64,000 nt of DNA from Homarus americanus (Eukaryota > Arthropoda > Malacostraca > Decapoda > Nephropidae). Shown here in pieces: positions 51,840 through 64,000 of this stretch; the first letter of the stretch is position 1; the number at the start of each line of letters is the position of its first letter. The stretch lies in NCBI RefSeq assembly GCF_018991925.1, contig NW_024744357.1:3859710-3923709 (forward strand), in the 5' to 3' direction. The translations under genes were made by a program, and so were the position numbers. The notes below the pieces were generated by a model. The model worked only from the letters and a program-made list of their open reading frames with translations, ran no database searches and was not told the origin of the DNA.

Positions 51840-54290
51840 CGAGAGACAGGTTGACTAAACAAATACAACTTGTCTGTAGTTCTTCTTACAATTATGATAC
51901 GTAATCGGGAATGATGATGGTCAGTCATTTCTTGTTTGTTGGTTATGTAGTCACCACATCGAGGATTCGAGGTGTATATAATTTCGTCAATGAAAAATTT
52001 TAATTTTCCCGAGAAGTCCTGATTCAAAATTATTCTATTTACTTCGTGGAATCTTGTTCTCACAGGTTTCCGTTGATTATTGAAAGCAGGTGTATATTTC
52101 GTATGCCCCTTAGCAACAAAGTTATGGAAATTTTTAATTGTTGTGGTTTATAAAGCTTTTTTTCTTTAAGCGGCTGTATGGTCGGCACTTCAGGTGCCAA
52201 TTCAAAGTCGGGTGAACTCTTTGGCGCGAACCAGCAACCCTTAGGATAACCGATGAGTACTGTATCCATAGATGCAGAATACTTGCCAAAACTGACCTTG
52301 GTGATACTTCAGAGATATTGCGGTACTGAAGATAAGGCGCAGAAACGAAGAAGTTTGTGTACACTGACGGTACGTCATTTCATTGGGCATAATGTATACC
52401 TAGAGGTTGAAGGTTCATGTAGTGCCTTGTCCCAGGAGAGATGATCCATTGTTACTTCATCTTGTCATTCACACTGTAACGGAGCATTTCGTCACAATTC
52501 ATATTTCAATAAGAGCCACTTGACCGCAGTCAAACTTCTTGCACATACGTATTTGAATCCTACAATATCTTTACTTGTATGCGACAAGTAATATTGAAGT
52601 CTGAATAGGGCGTCTAAATAAAAACCACTGTAAACTGTATACAGTAACTCCAAACAATGGGAGGTTTAAAATTTTAAAGCCTAAATCTTTATCGTTGATT
52701 TCTTACAGACAAAATAAAAGCAAAATAAGTCGTTTAAACATGTATAATACTGCACAGCAATACAAGAAATATTTGCAGTAATTAACGCGCGGTACCTGTT
52801 TGTAAATACACAGATGATTGATATATAATTATTGTTATTCATCTCCATTTCACTGGTTTGGAACAAAATAGCAATACTGTACTAGAAATTTGTTCAATGG
52901 TGTAATAACTTCAAAATTAAATAATTAAAGTTAATATAAAAAGAGGAAATGAACGCACTCGAGTGTACAGTATTTTATGCTTAACGATGGAACGTGTCAA
53001 AAACTGAAATCTTAAGCGAACAACATTGTTAACATACGAGTATAATCATATGTGTTGGTTGAGATATAACTACTATTTGGAGCATCTCGCCATGAGTGTG
53101 GAGTCCGGTGCACCATCTGTGAACAATGCACCTTTCTGATACACGTGACGAAGGTGTTAAGTAGTGATGTGATCAGCATGATGCATTACCTTCATTATAT
53201 ATCATCACCCAGACCTGCCACCACATCTACATACCCACTCTTACTAGACTACTATACGAGTTCCACATGGCTGCCCACTAACCGCCCAGTGCAGGGTATC
53301 CGGAAAAAAAAGCCATAGGGAAAAAATTAGACAATCACAAGTTTAGCTAGAAAAAGTCTGATTTATTTTATTTCATTTTATTTCATTTTTTTACGGGGAA
53401 CAGCCCACCCGGACACAGGTCATCGACCCACAACGGGGCCTAGGGGGAGAAAAAATAAGAGTAAAACGAAATTAAAAATACACATTTTTTAAATCGACTA
53501 AATTACGTAAACTTAGCTTTGTGACTATTTCCACCATTCGTATCAATAACCCCACGTAATGTGCACATCTTAAGTCATCCAATAGCCTTACACACCATGT
53601 ACCGGTATACAGTACCTACTCCCAATGTTCATCTCGACGTGATCTTTGGACCCATAAACGGTATTGTCTACATAACACTACCTTCCACTAGCAACTTGAG
53701 ACATCAGAACACCTTTAGAGGGGCAAGGCTATTTCAAGGAAGTTCTGCCATTGCCTTATGGCTAGGCTATACAGTATATTCCGAGAAATTGTCTCTGACA
53801 CTTCCGTCTGCTGGAGTTTAACCATCCCAGATATTTTTGTATAAACTTGTAAGTTGAGCTATATTAATGACTAAAGTCTGTCATCGTGGGTGTTGCCGCT
53901 TGTTTGGTTTTGGTAAGACTGTTCTATAGGATGGGGTTTACCTATGTACCAACTTTGAAAATATAATACACATTAACAGTAACAAATGAGAGATTTTCCT
54001 AATCAATGGTTACGTTAGAGGCAAATTCTTCACGACTAAAATAACGGGGAAATGTCAAATAAAAAAGGCACAACACATGTGTATAGGAAACTACATAAGT
54101 ATACCTTGTAAATCCTATAATCACGTTGAAACACTATGGTATAAGAGTGCCTTAAACATTAAGAGTTCATCGTCTTTCATCCGACAGAACACAAAAAGAT
54201 AATACCTTTACGATGTTGTTAGAGCGACTGATAACACTAATGCTGGCAATTGGTGATCATACGAGGCTGTTAGTCGCCAGGCCCCAAGAT
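51840..54290. other. no gene supported
   Basis: AT-rich, with a TTTATTTCAT-type local repeat at about 53360-53390. ORFs at 53561-53821 and elsewhere have no recognisable features. Confidence 0.45.
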
Positions 54291-54302
54291 TTACTGTGAT
54301 GA

Positions 54303-54496
54303 GATGAGTGACACCACCAGATCACGTCCTCATTAGCACAACAAAGTAACCATCACCAAGACACAAGTTAGGGGTGAGAGGGAGAGTGACAACTCCAGTT
54401 CACGTTCATACTCACCCAATGAAACATCAAGACAAATTATAGTGGAGAATGGATGAGTGACAACACCAGATCACGGCATTACTCACCCAATAGAAC
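54303..54496. repeat. three diverged copies of a GAGTGACAACACCAGATCAC unit
   Basis: Copies near 54306, 54380 and 54450; the last two also share TACTCACCCAAT and GAACA. A GC-rich block (54500-54680) with a 106-codon plus-strand ORF follows; I do not regard that ORF as supported. Confidence 0.6.
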
Positions 54497-54699
54497 ACGG
54501 CTGAGGCGGCCATGGAACGGTGGTGATGATTGTGGTGGCTGCGGTGGTAGCAAGTGTGAGGATACGAGCAACATAACCTACAACCTCAGCCGCCTCGCTC
54601 TCCGCTCTGTGCAGCCTTCATCAGCCTTACTACCACTGCCATGCACAGCCGCCATTGCCGACACACACGCGCTCACGAACACCCAGTCCATCTCTTGTA

Positions 54700-56900
54700 G
54701 CCATGTACGTACACACGTAAACTACCACTACCTCTTATTTTACCCCAAATTGTTGACGGCCAGCGCCTGCTAACCAGAACGTACAACGTTACTATAACTA
54801 CCATCGAACATAGGCACCGGTCGAGTCGTTTCTGAAACAAATAAGCTAACTGCAATATCTATGCTGAGCCTGACTTTCAGGCGTCTCATATTAGACTACT
54901 CCGTGTTAACGGTACCAAATGAAAATTTTACTCAATAAAATACAAGTTAATTTTAGGCGCGTGTGATAAAGCTGACAAACAAATCCGACAGTAGCAATAT
55001 CAGTCCATCGCTGTATGAGGACCTCTCGCATGTTCCTAGAGTCTTCTGTCTTCTGGCCTCCCTACCTATTGAACGTTTCTAAATCGTCTAATGTAACATG
55101 TCCACTTAATATTGCAAGCTGATCTAACCAATCCTAATCAGTATTTTATCTCTGGCAATAATATCTCTTACTTTAGGTGGGCCTCTTTATGTTTTCAATG
55201 AAGGCTGGGAAGATGTACTCCTCTATGTGCAAAAGTGCAGTGCAGTATTCCAGGCGAGTCCAGACATGACTAAGCTGAGCGAATAGAACTAACAAGAACG
55301 CATAACACGCACGAAAAAAAAATAGAATGTACTTGCGAACTCAAAAATAACATGAAACAAAGTAAGCACTAAGAGGGCGCAGTTTAAGTAAAGACGTCTT
55401 TGAAAGTGTGGATGCATTAAGGACAGGCAAGGAGAAGAAGCGGTACAGAACGCGCAAGTCAGCGGTTAGGGGGTTATCCTGTTGAGCGCAAGTCACAAAT
55501 AATCACCAAGTCATCGTCTGCCGAGTCACTCGTTGCAAAAGGCCGTCGTGTATGTGGGCACAGGAAAGGGGCAACATGCTAAATGTGTCATGGTAAAAAA
55601 AAATTGTCAAATGTTTCCTAGTGTCGAAAATGGGATAGCGGGTGACATTTATCAAGCTGTCAAAAGAAGTTTACATTTTCTTGTGAATTGATTATTGGTG
55701 ATATAGTCAAGATTTACCGAATATTAAAAGTAAGGTAATATTCTCATATTCGGGTTAAAGAATCAAACATTTCCTTGGACCAAAGAAAATGGGAAATTTA
55801 GGGCTATTTGTCAACCTTGAACTTTTATTTTACTTGTAAATAATATTTAAAGTACAGTACATACTGTATATGAGTACAAAACATACCTTTCAGTTACAGG
55901 GGTATTTTTTCTTATTAAATATATTATTTACATAAAAAAACAAGAAGAGAATAAACTTTCCCAGAGTTGGCTCGTGATACGTCCCCGTCCACACTCTCGG
56001 GTGAAATGTAGTACACATGTACCGCTTATTTTTTTTTTTTTTTAACGTGTAGAGTATTGTGTCGTAAGAGTAGACACTTAAGCACCTTAGTTGTTGGAGT
56101 GTAATAATTATAACTTCAATAAGGTTGCAAAGATAACTTCGTGTAATACCAGGGTATTTCTAATTCATCCTTACCGACCTTACAGCCAATATAAACGCTG
56201 CTGAAGATTTTGTTTATATACTGTTATACATCAGTGTTTATCAGCTTCTTAACACATGATAAAATTTTCTCCATATCCTACAGTTAACCTTCAACACGAG
56301 GTGACACAGTGGTGGAATGTTTCAGCCTTGCGTCATGTCACCACAGACTCGCTTGCTCACTGAGCATGAAAATAGAGGTTGCATACACTACAGTTTGACA
56401 AGTATTAAAACAACCGAAAGTGAAGGCTAATTTGATATTTAAGATTATGTTCACTGTAATAGGCAATACAGTGTACATGTCTAGAAACACTGGAAAAATA
56501 AGCAAACTTTTGTACGTGACTAAAATTACCGAAATCCGACAAAACCTAACCTAACCAAAAACTCTCTTTCAGCAATCACATTTTTCGAGAAAAAAAAATG
56601 TACATCTGAACTATGAAGTAGGAATAACATTGGCAATTGCTGAAGATACGAAGATACCAATTGGAACGAAACTCATCGAGGAAAAATTACAAGCCTAGTT
56701 AAATTCACGATTTCCAAAACATTCTATTTTACTTGAACACCACCGTCTATCGCTTACCTATCTTTCTCTTTTTACATACTGTAACTTGTTTCAGAAATAT
56801 AGATCTAGTAATTAATGCTAGATATTTCACACACCAACAGACAAACATAACCCTTCATTTCCTAATGTTGTATAAAAGAACCATCTCATCTCAATGAAAC
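54700..56900. other. no gene supported
   Basis: Mixed-composition sequence without long ORFs, splice-bounded blocks or element ends that I can identify. Confidence 0.45.
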
Positions 56901-57092
56901 CACACTTATTAGATCCATTCCATCCCAATTAAACTATCACTTCACTTATTAGATCCATTCCATCCCAATTGAACCATCACTTCACTCATTAGATCCATTC
57001 CATCCCAATTAAACCATCACTTCACTTATTAGATCCATTCCATCCCAATTAAACCATCATTTCACTTATTAGATCCATTCCATCCCAATTAA
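56901..57092. repeat. 40-bp tandem repeat, about five copies
   Basis: Unit contains TTAGATCCATTCCATCCCAA then TTRAACYATCACTTCACTYA. Copies are nearly identical, without spacers. Confidence 0.92.
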
Positions 57093-57544
57093 TTGAATCT
57101 TACCCTAAAAATAAAATCATCACTCCATTCTCAGGTTAAATATTTGTGTCTCGTTTCTCCTCTCTACAGTGTGGAATAATTCACTATCGTACTCGCATCC
57201 GCCTTGGCGACTCATGGGATCTTCGGCGTGGGGTGGGGGAGGGGACTGTAAAAAAGAACTGAGTACGTGAGAGACCACATTTCACTTGCCGCACCTACCT
57301 CACTCTTATCCTGTACATAATATATACCCCGGCTAACGCGTTACGACACTCCATACCCGGCCGTACAACTGAACTAATGAATTGCAGCTGTCGATGTGAA
57401 CCTTACCACTTCATTTAACTTTGATTTTTATTTATTTTTTAACTTTTCTGTGCTATGGATAGTGTAGTATTATTTGTTCCTGTGTGTGTGGGTGTGTGTG
57501 TAAATACTGTTAAGATGCCACTGATGTTTTTAATGTTTGTATTT

Positions 57545-58305
57545 ACTTATTCCAGCAAGTGCAGCGTACTTAATATTGGAAGAACAAATACTGTCAATGT
57601 ATACAGCCTTAACAACATCAACCTAGAGAAGTCGACTTGTGAAAGAGACTTAGGGGTACTTGTAAGCCCGGACCTACGGCCTAGAAAACAGTGCGTTAAT
57701 GTTCGAAATAAGGCAAACAGAATATTAGGTTTTATATCTAGAAGTATAAGTATTAAGAGTGCAGAGGTCTTATTGCAACTATATCTTGCGCTAGTTAGGC
57801 CGCACCTCGATTATGCGGTTCAGTTCTGGTGCCCTTATTATAGAATGGATATCAATTCACTGGAGTCGGTGCAGCGAAGAATGACGAAAATGATTCCGGG
57901 ACTTAGAAACCTTCCATATCAAGATAGGTTAAAGAAACTAAACTTGCATTCCCTAGAAAGACGAAGAGTGCGGGGAGATATGATAGAAGTATTTAAGTGG
58001 GTGAAAGGAATCAATAAAGGGATATAGATAAAGTTCTTATAATATTCGAGCAGGATAGGACTCGTAGCAACGGATTTAAGTTGGATAAGTTTAGGTTTAG
58101 GAGGGAGATAGGAAGGAACTGGTTCACAAATAGGGTGGTGGACGAGTGGAACAAGCTTAGCAGCTTTGTAGTAAGTGCTGGAACGCTGGAAAGTTTTAAA
58201 AGGAGGCTAGATAGATTCATGAATGATAGAGTGGTAGTAACTCGACAGTAGCTGCCATGCACAGGCCAACCGACCTATTGCAGACTACTTATTTTCTTAT
58301 GTTCC
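57545..58305 (+). mobile_element. 5'-truncated CR1-type LINE (family B), RT C-terminal part
   Basis: The frame to 58027 reads KCSVLNIGRTN, CERDLGVLVSPDLRPRKQCV, LALVRPHLDYAVQFWCPYY and NLPYQDRLKKLNLHSLERRR. One base lost near 58018-58022 shifts the frame; the next frame continues DIDKVLIIFEQDRTRSNGFK to NRVVDEWNKLSSFVVSAGTL and a stop at 58248-58250. This is the thumb/C-terminal part after the FADD box, distinct in sequence from family A. The 3' end is near CTTATTTTCTTATGTTCC. A single indel suggests a young copy. Confidence 0.85.
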
Positions 58306-58818
58306 TTTGTATGGGAGCTTTCTGTAACTTTCCCTTCAAAATTATAAACGCTTCGATGTCTGTTGTCGAGTTCAATAGCAAGTGTTTATCATCTACCAAT
58401 GACAGCTGAAGAGGTCATCGTTTTACCCTGAAAGCAACCAAGTCGCTCTACCAGAAAATTAATGTACCCGTGTCCGAGTACTGTATCCAAGGCAGACTAG
58501 TTGAAGTTAATGCACTATTACAGCAACAAGGTGTGTAATGGTACTGTATGACAATGGTGATATACTCGAAGAGCATCACGACTAATTAATGTTGCAATTA
58601 GTTCAATAAGCATTATCATTATCAAACCAGTAATTAGCTCATGATATGTGCATTACCGGTAGTTTAATCAAATAGAATCCGCTAATGCAATTTAATTTTT
58701 AAAAGAACTAGAACCTTTTAATAATATTAAGTGAATGTATACTAAGACGCTAATAAACCCAGAGGAATTGTGTGGTGATGCATCAACCATATTTGCACAA
58801 TAACCAATCTTGAAAGTA

Positions 58819-59108
58819 CAGTCAACCAAAAATTCTGCACCCCACTGGGTCTGACGGACTTCGAAATGATCATTGAATGAGGCCATGTTCATTTGGTAAG
58901 GTTGATACTACTGCTCTAGTCGTATCTTGAAACACATTGTGCAGACACTCTTAAACTCCTTACAGTAAACACGAGACAAAGTAACTTGGCAACTCTAGAA
59001 GGCAGTGCTACCAACAGACGCCATAACTCGTTAGTGTCGTTCAGAATTCTTGGTCCCATGTGCTTCAAGCGTAACACCGCAGGGGTGCAGATTTTTTTTG
59101 GTTGACTG
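58819..59108. mobile_element. Tc1/mariner-like MITE
   Basis: TA|CAGTCAACCAAAAATTCTGC ACCCC at the left pairs with GGGGTGCAGATTTTTTTTGG TTGACTG|TA at the right. 290 bp, TA duplication, no transposase. Confidence 0.85.
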
Positions 59109-59109
59109 T

Positions 59110-61578
59110 ACATCACGTATTGAAGTGACTAATTTCAACTGAACTTAGTGTGGACTCAGCTCGAGTCATCAAGCCAATTATACTAAAGTCAAAGTCTGAG
59201 TGTTTCATGTTCAAGTCCAAGCCCATGAAAATTGAACAAAGAGTCCAGACTCGTGTGGTATACAACATTGCGCACTGACGAGTACAGGTATAGGAGATTA
59301 TTGAGCAACTTTCACATGGTTGTTTAAACGATACCCGCCAGCTCCCCCCCCCCCTCAAAAAATGGTTTAGCTTCAATAAACTATATTTTGTTCTAGTTTT
59401 TGGGAAATGTAAAAAAATAGTCATCGCATCTAACCAGGTGGTGATGGTGTTCAAGAACGAGCCTCGGGCAGTGTGGATTGTAAAGAGCTTTTGTTCGTTG
59501 CGAGGGAGGGAACGTGTGTGTGGGAGGGGAGGGGGGAAGCATTAAGTTGGAGGGACGGACTGGGTTGGGTGCTTCCACGATTGCATGTGCTTGCATTCCT
59601 CCAGCAAGACTCACGGCTTTATTTTTAAACCTCTAAAATCTTGCTGCTGTTGTCTTTCCGTTCCCTTGCTTTCCCCTTGCCCCAAAGAGTTGACATGATA
59701 CAGATACAAAATGTGCCGGAATTCTATCAGTATGCTGATAGGAGAGGAGATAAGAGGCATGAGGCAAACATGTTCAGGGTAACACAGGGGGCTCCTCTAA
59801 CTGGTAGATTATGAAGAATGTTAATAGATATTCTTAACTTCAGTCGACATACCTGAAAGTGATATTCATGTGTTGGTTATGTTTGCTGAATGATGACTGA
59901 TTATTAGGTGGAATTGGGTATTATTATTTTCTGTATATGGAAGTATGGAGGCAAGATCAAAATAAATGGAATGTTTTCAATATTTCAAAGATGTTATTTC
60001 CCCCCAGTTCATTTAAATATCGTACCTAATCATGTGACAGTCTCGTGATACAGCTGCAACCCCTAAGAGCCCCTCACTAAGTACGCCTCAGAACCTGGAA
60101 CCTCTCTCTATCAAGTGCACGGAAATATGTGGACGAACTAAACCCTTGATGTTATTGTAACTTTATTTAAATCTAGATTATAAAAATACACAGTCCATTT
60201 ACATTTTTTACACTATTTACCAGCTATCATCTTTTGATTTTCCTGTATATTTACATTTCTTTCACTATTAAACAATACTCTATGACGCATTATTAATATA
60301 GTAATTTATGTCGTCATTTATCAGAAAAGGTGAATCTAAAAGTTATATGAACATGTCTTCAATCTGTATTTAATCTAAAAGCTTTAATTAAAGAAGTATT
60401 TGAATATACTGTTAATATCAAGACGACGCCATAACTTTGCTCTCAATAACTCTAATACTGTACATTGGCAATCGTTGTGTATGGTGTTTTAACTATCTTG
60501 AATTTACATCAGTCCAGCTAATATATAAAATGTCACTTGTTTACACGCTTCTACTTAATACATGCATTCAATGTCACTAACACCATATATGCTTAAACAG
60601 TCATCATGCCAGATATATCTTTATTAAACTTATCACGTAAGTACTGTCACATAAGGCAAAGTTTGCTATGTAACTCATCATATTCAAGTCTCATAGAGCC
60701 GCGAGTCTCTCGTATGACTGGTGCAGCGTGGGGTTAACTTCAACACGTATAGTCGGTGCCACGTCAAACTCAGCTTATCATACACCGACTAGCTATATGA
60801 TATGCCGTTAAGTTTACCACAGCGTAAACTATGATGTAATAACCCGTCAACAAGTGATAAGTCGCCCCTGTTACAGGAAAAGGTAGAGGCTAATCGTACG
60901 GACAATTTTGTCAGTTGTCTCTTCCGAAGGCCGAGATTTGAATGATTTTCGAGAAACCTCAACCTAACCTTGAGCGAGAGACAACGTAACGAGCACAGTT
61001 TCTCGGTTACCGTGAGACAATAGTTTTGGAATAAACACGTGAGGTGGTAAGGTGACCAACAGTGAACTCACATTTCCTCCACGCACACCGCTCGCTGGGC
61101 TGAGGGGGGGGTCAAGACGCAACACATGTCATACACACGGTGCATCCGTGCAGGAACAGCAACACGAGCTCACTAGCAAGCATTTACATTCGACAACGTA
61201 ATTCTGACGTATCTTACACAAATTTGCTAATGTAAGTCAATGTTTACATATTGTGCAACTGCTCATACATGTCCTGACACGTATACACATGTCACGTGTG
61301 GACACCACCCACATGATGGTGTACAATAACAAATAACAAATGGGCAACCAACTTGTGTACACGAATCAAAGAGCCTTCACCTTCAAAAACACAATCGTGA
61401 CTACTTTTTAAACACCCTTCCCGCACACACACACACACCTTCACTTATTCTCAAGCACACCTCAGTGCACGGAAAATGTATTTTTGAATGGATTTTCGTC
61501 CATTGTCAAACATCCTTGTAATTTAAAAACATTATCACGACATACTTATAAACAAATACGTTAATATGATAATGCTAG
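59110..61578. other. no gene supported; E-box words near 61.0-61.3 kb
   Basis: A C run (59345-59355) and G-rich patches. CACGTG occurs near 61037 and 61292. No exon candidates. Confidence 0.4.
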
Positions 61579-61863
61579 CAATTTATACTGTAGTAGAGAA
61601 CGTAATGACAATCTCGGAAATTTTATCTTTGCAATCAATAGTTTAAATAATTCTAAGTTACGTTTCTTCCAAGACGTTTCGCTCGTAACTGACCTAACTT
61701 AACCGCCTAACCGGGGGCGGGGGATGTTCGACCCCCTGCACATTATAGGTTGCTTGCAAGGGAAACGTCTTAAAAGAAACGTGACTTAGAATTATATAAA
61801 CTATTGATTACAAAGACAAAATTCCCGAGATTGTCATTACTTTCTCTACTACAGTATAAATTG
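61579..61863. mobile_element. foldback/MITE with ~100-bp inverted arms
   Basis: Arms 61579-61680 and 61761-61863 are near complements (outer words CAATTTATACTGTAGTAGAG and CTCTACTACAGTATAAATTG) around an ~80-bp GC-richer loop containing CCGGGGGCGGGGGATG. The ends TTTATA|CTGTAG and CTACAG|TATAAA allow a TA duplication. Confidence 0.85.
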
Positions 61864-61990
61864 ACCGCAACATATGAAGTATAACCAGTATACAGTATAT
61901 CACATTATTTCAAACAAATATATTGACTTCTCTGATATGTAATGCGTACAATATATTTCACATATCAAAGTGACAAAATCGTATACTCAC

Positions 61991-62464
61991 CCATTTGAAT
62001 TGAGGTATATGTAAGAAGTTGCCGTATAGATAAAGCAGAGGAGTATTTTCTTGTGACCCAGCGGAAGTGCACACGATTCTTCTCCCTCTTATTACTAATC
62101 TTTTTTGAAGTTCTCTCGACTTATTTTTCACTTCCTCTTCTTCTTCTATCATTTTTCTCTTTCGTGAATCCTTGGGGCTATTATTATCGGAACAGGTACA
62201 GTTGTGCGCATCGCTCTGTTCGCTTGTGTGCTGCGTGTGGGCGAGATTATATCTGACAAGGCGGTTATCAGCGAGTAGGAGGTGGAGGGGTAGGTGTGCT
62301 GCGGGTGATGGCGGGTTGCTAGAGTCCTTAACGTTATCCTCACCATCGTCTGTAACACTGTCTTGACGACATAACACTACACGGGACAACGCCCTCACTT
62401 GCTCCTCTTCCTTGTACTGTGGAATTGTTTGCAATTGCATGATGACTGGACGGGTTGTGTTCAC
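61991..62464 (-). CDS. probable first coding exon of an unrecognised gene
   Basis: From ATG (62464) 158 codons stay open to a strong donor TGG|GTGAGT (61990-61985), phase 0. The protein begins MNTTRPVIMQLQTIPQYKEE, has an acidic/His-rich middle, a basic-acidic stretch RKRKMIEEEEEVKNKSRELQ that could be a nuclear signal with a short coiled coil, and ends LLYLYGNFLHIPQFKW. I do not recognise it. It does not splice in phase onto the EGLN first exon. Later exons were not found between here and EGLN, so either they lie in unrecognised small exons or the exon is a chance ORF. Confidence 0.45.
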
Positions 62465-62686
62465 ACTAAAAGTACTTAATAAACAATCTTATACAAAGGC
62501 AACAATTTGTGCATCCAGTTTATTCTTCAAATATTATATCATGAAGATCACAGATTTATCTTTGGTTATTATTTGTACTACTAAGGGATCAGTTCCGTGA
62601 ACCCTAATATCACTCTAGAGTCTAGACGATGCAAACAAGGAAACTCATCGGTTATAAGAAATTGCCAAAATAGACGCTTGATGTGC

Positions 62687-62728
62687 TATATATAAACCAC
62701 TTGAAACACCACTTAGCACTGTATAAAG
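62687..62728. promoter_or_regulatory. TATA-like words in a possible divergent promoter
   Basis: TATATATAAA (62687-62696, reads TTTATATATA on the minus strand) lies about 220 bp upstream of the 62464 ATG; TATAAAG on the plus strand at 62722-62728 precedes a GC-richer block. No transcript evidence. Confidence 0.25.
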
Positions 62729-63959
62729 GATCCACACACTGTCTGTCATGATCAAGGAGCGGAGGACGAGCGTAGCCCTGCGTGTGTCTGGTGGTGGAGT
62801 GGCTACAGAAGTCACCCAGCTGGTGTTATATGTTGTTTGAACCTCCCGCCAGGACCTGCTTTCGCTCTACCACACCTGGGCGCATGCGCACAATCTCATG
62901 GACGTCCGGAGTTGTGTTTTTCTCTCAAGGTTCTTATTTGATCCGATTTTACTTTGTAGTGTCAAGTTTATTGACCAATTTGTAAAAATAACTTAAGAAC
63001 TAAGCTACCACGAAATACAAAATTATTAGATGGATAAAATAGCAAGAATTATAGACTGGCAACTGTTCGTCGACCGATTTTGACATTTAAAGACGGAGCA
63101 GCGGCTGGTGAGCCGAGCGAGGAAGTGTGTACGTGACGCCGGCAACGTACAGTATCTGGCCCTCCCACACCGTCCTATTGTCACCCGCCCTAAGGTACAA
63201 AATAGTCTGATGACCCCATTGTCGCCACCTCACACCCCTTCCCCAAGTGCAATTAAGAATATAATCAGTAGGGCGGGATACTGCCATGTTTTAGATCTGG
63301 GTTGAATAGTTAGTACATTATAAGTCAGGTTTCTCACACACAACCGAGAGCGAGAAAAGGATGCTGATATTCAACATGCTGCTGGTTGTTTAGAAAAAAA
63401 AAACCCTGTCAACATTCCAATACGCCAAATAGATAGTTGATTTAAGGAGGGAGAATCATGATTTAAATGGTGCTTTGACCCGATTCTTAAATATATTTTA
63501 CGTTTTTTGTCCTTCCCTGAACACAATTTTTGTATGGTAAAGATAACGTTTCGGTCATCATTTTGGTATCTAGGCTTAATGGAGTCCTTTAGGTGAGTTC
63601 CAACTGGTAGTTACGGGATAAAACTAGTTGAAGGTCAAACAAGTCGTAAATAAGCTCCCGTCTAATAATATCCACTCAGTAAGATGGTGACCCCATTAAG
63701 GTTCGGATCCATTTCATCTTGCTTTCAATCGTAATAGTTAGGTTGGATTGGAGATTATTGGTACTGGGGGATACTTGACCGCTCGAAGAAAATGACAACG
63801 AGTAGGATGTTAAACAAGAACATTTTCGGAAGCAAGTTGAGTACATCCAAGGTTCTGGGGTACACGTCGCGCCGTGTAGCGTGTTGTGTGGTGCTCAGGG
63901 ACACGTGACTTCCTGAGTGTGTGGGTTTGTCATCGTCAGTTAGATGTTAAATTAATAAA

Positions 63960-63960
<1 letters not shown>
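62729..63960. other. no gene supported
   Basis: GC-richer until about 63300, then AT-rich. Short plus-strand ORFs (62782-62985, 63108-63305) lack features. Confidence 0.4.

Positions 63961-64000
<40 letters not shown>
63961..64000. repeat. (TA)n microsatellite running off the window
   Basis: TA run begins after ATATG and continues to the last base. Confidence 0.95.

Noticed and set aside
54453..54773. 106-codon plus-strand ORF in a GC-rich block
   Set aside because: It starts inside a diverged local repeat, has no recognisable motif and no splice partner.
61991..62464. Alternative first exon of EGLN
   Set aside because: Its donor is phase 0, while the AG sites I saw near the start of EGLN exon 1 are phase 1 or 2; no in-frame join was found.

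Overview
The window looks like nuclear DNA of an arthropod, most likely a decapod crustacean. It is AT-rich, with intron-split genes using GT-AG (and one GC-AG) splice sites, very long (TA)n microsatellites, frequent TTAGG-like and TACAGTAC/GTACTGTA words, and a dense load of CR1/Jockey-type LINEs, tRNA-derived SINEs, mariner, hAT-like and pogo/Tigger-like elements. There is no sign of prokaryotic organisation, and no rRNA, intact tRNA or CRISPR array. The species guess is an inference; the eukaryotic nature is seen directly.

The clearest gene is a HIF prolyl-4-hydroxylase (EGLN/PHD family) on the minus strand, 50441 to 28791. I could join five coding exons in phase into a 421-residue protein. 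It has an N-terminal MYND zinc finger and a C-terminal 2-oxoglutarate/Fe(II) dioxygenase domain with the iron ligands (H324, D326, H385) and the 2-oxoglutarate arginine (R394) in place. The codon for that arginine is split by the last intron, whose acceptor is a tandem NAGNAG. Its introns carry a solo-LTR candidate, SINE pieces, an hAT-like MITE, a Tigger-like MITE, a nearly full-length but broken LINE and a long hairpin. Downstream, an 886-bp pogo-like element begins about 320 bp past the stop codon.

Left part (1-18 kb). A second minus-strand gene (7052 to 1569) could be assembled from five exons whose phases agree (0,1,1,0), giving 652 residues of unknown function with a decapeptide repeat. 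Around it lie a fragment of a TE-associated ORF (1-343), microsatellites, LINE fragments, a pogo-like MITE and a 53-bp tandem repeat. From 12.2 to 18.2 kb there is a TE graveyard: an RNase-H LINE tail joined to a reverse-transcriptase piece of another LINE, a SINE-like block, a 5'-truncated LINE and a mariner transposase fragment with a catalytic D-to-N change.

Middle (18-50 kb). Mostly the EGLN gene and AT-rich sequence downstream of it. Right part (50-64 kb). The EGLN 5' flank has five RCGTG cores, followed by a complex (TA)n/(CA)n tract, a 40-bp tandem repeat, a second CR1-type LINE lineage, a Tc1/mariner-like MITE, a foldback element with ~100-bp arms, and a probable first coding exon (62464 to 61991, minus strand) of an unrecognised gene. 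The window ends inside another (TA)n tract.

The most interesting points are the NAGNAG acceptor at the catalytic arginine codon, a SINE sharing its 3' tail with the resident LINE family, a microsatellite grown inside an RT catalytic motif, and the unknown repeat-bearing gene.
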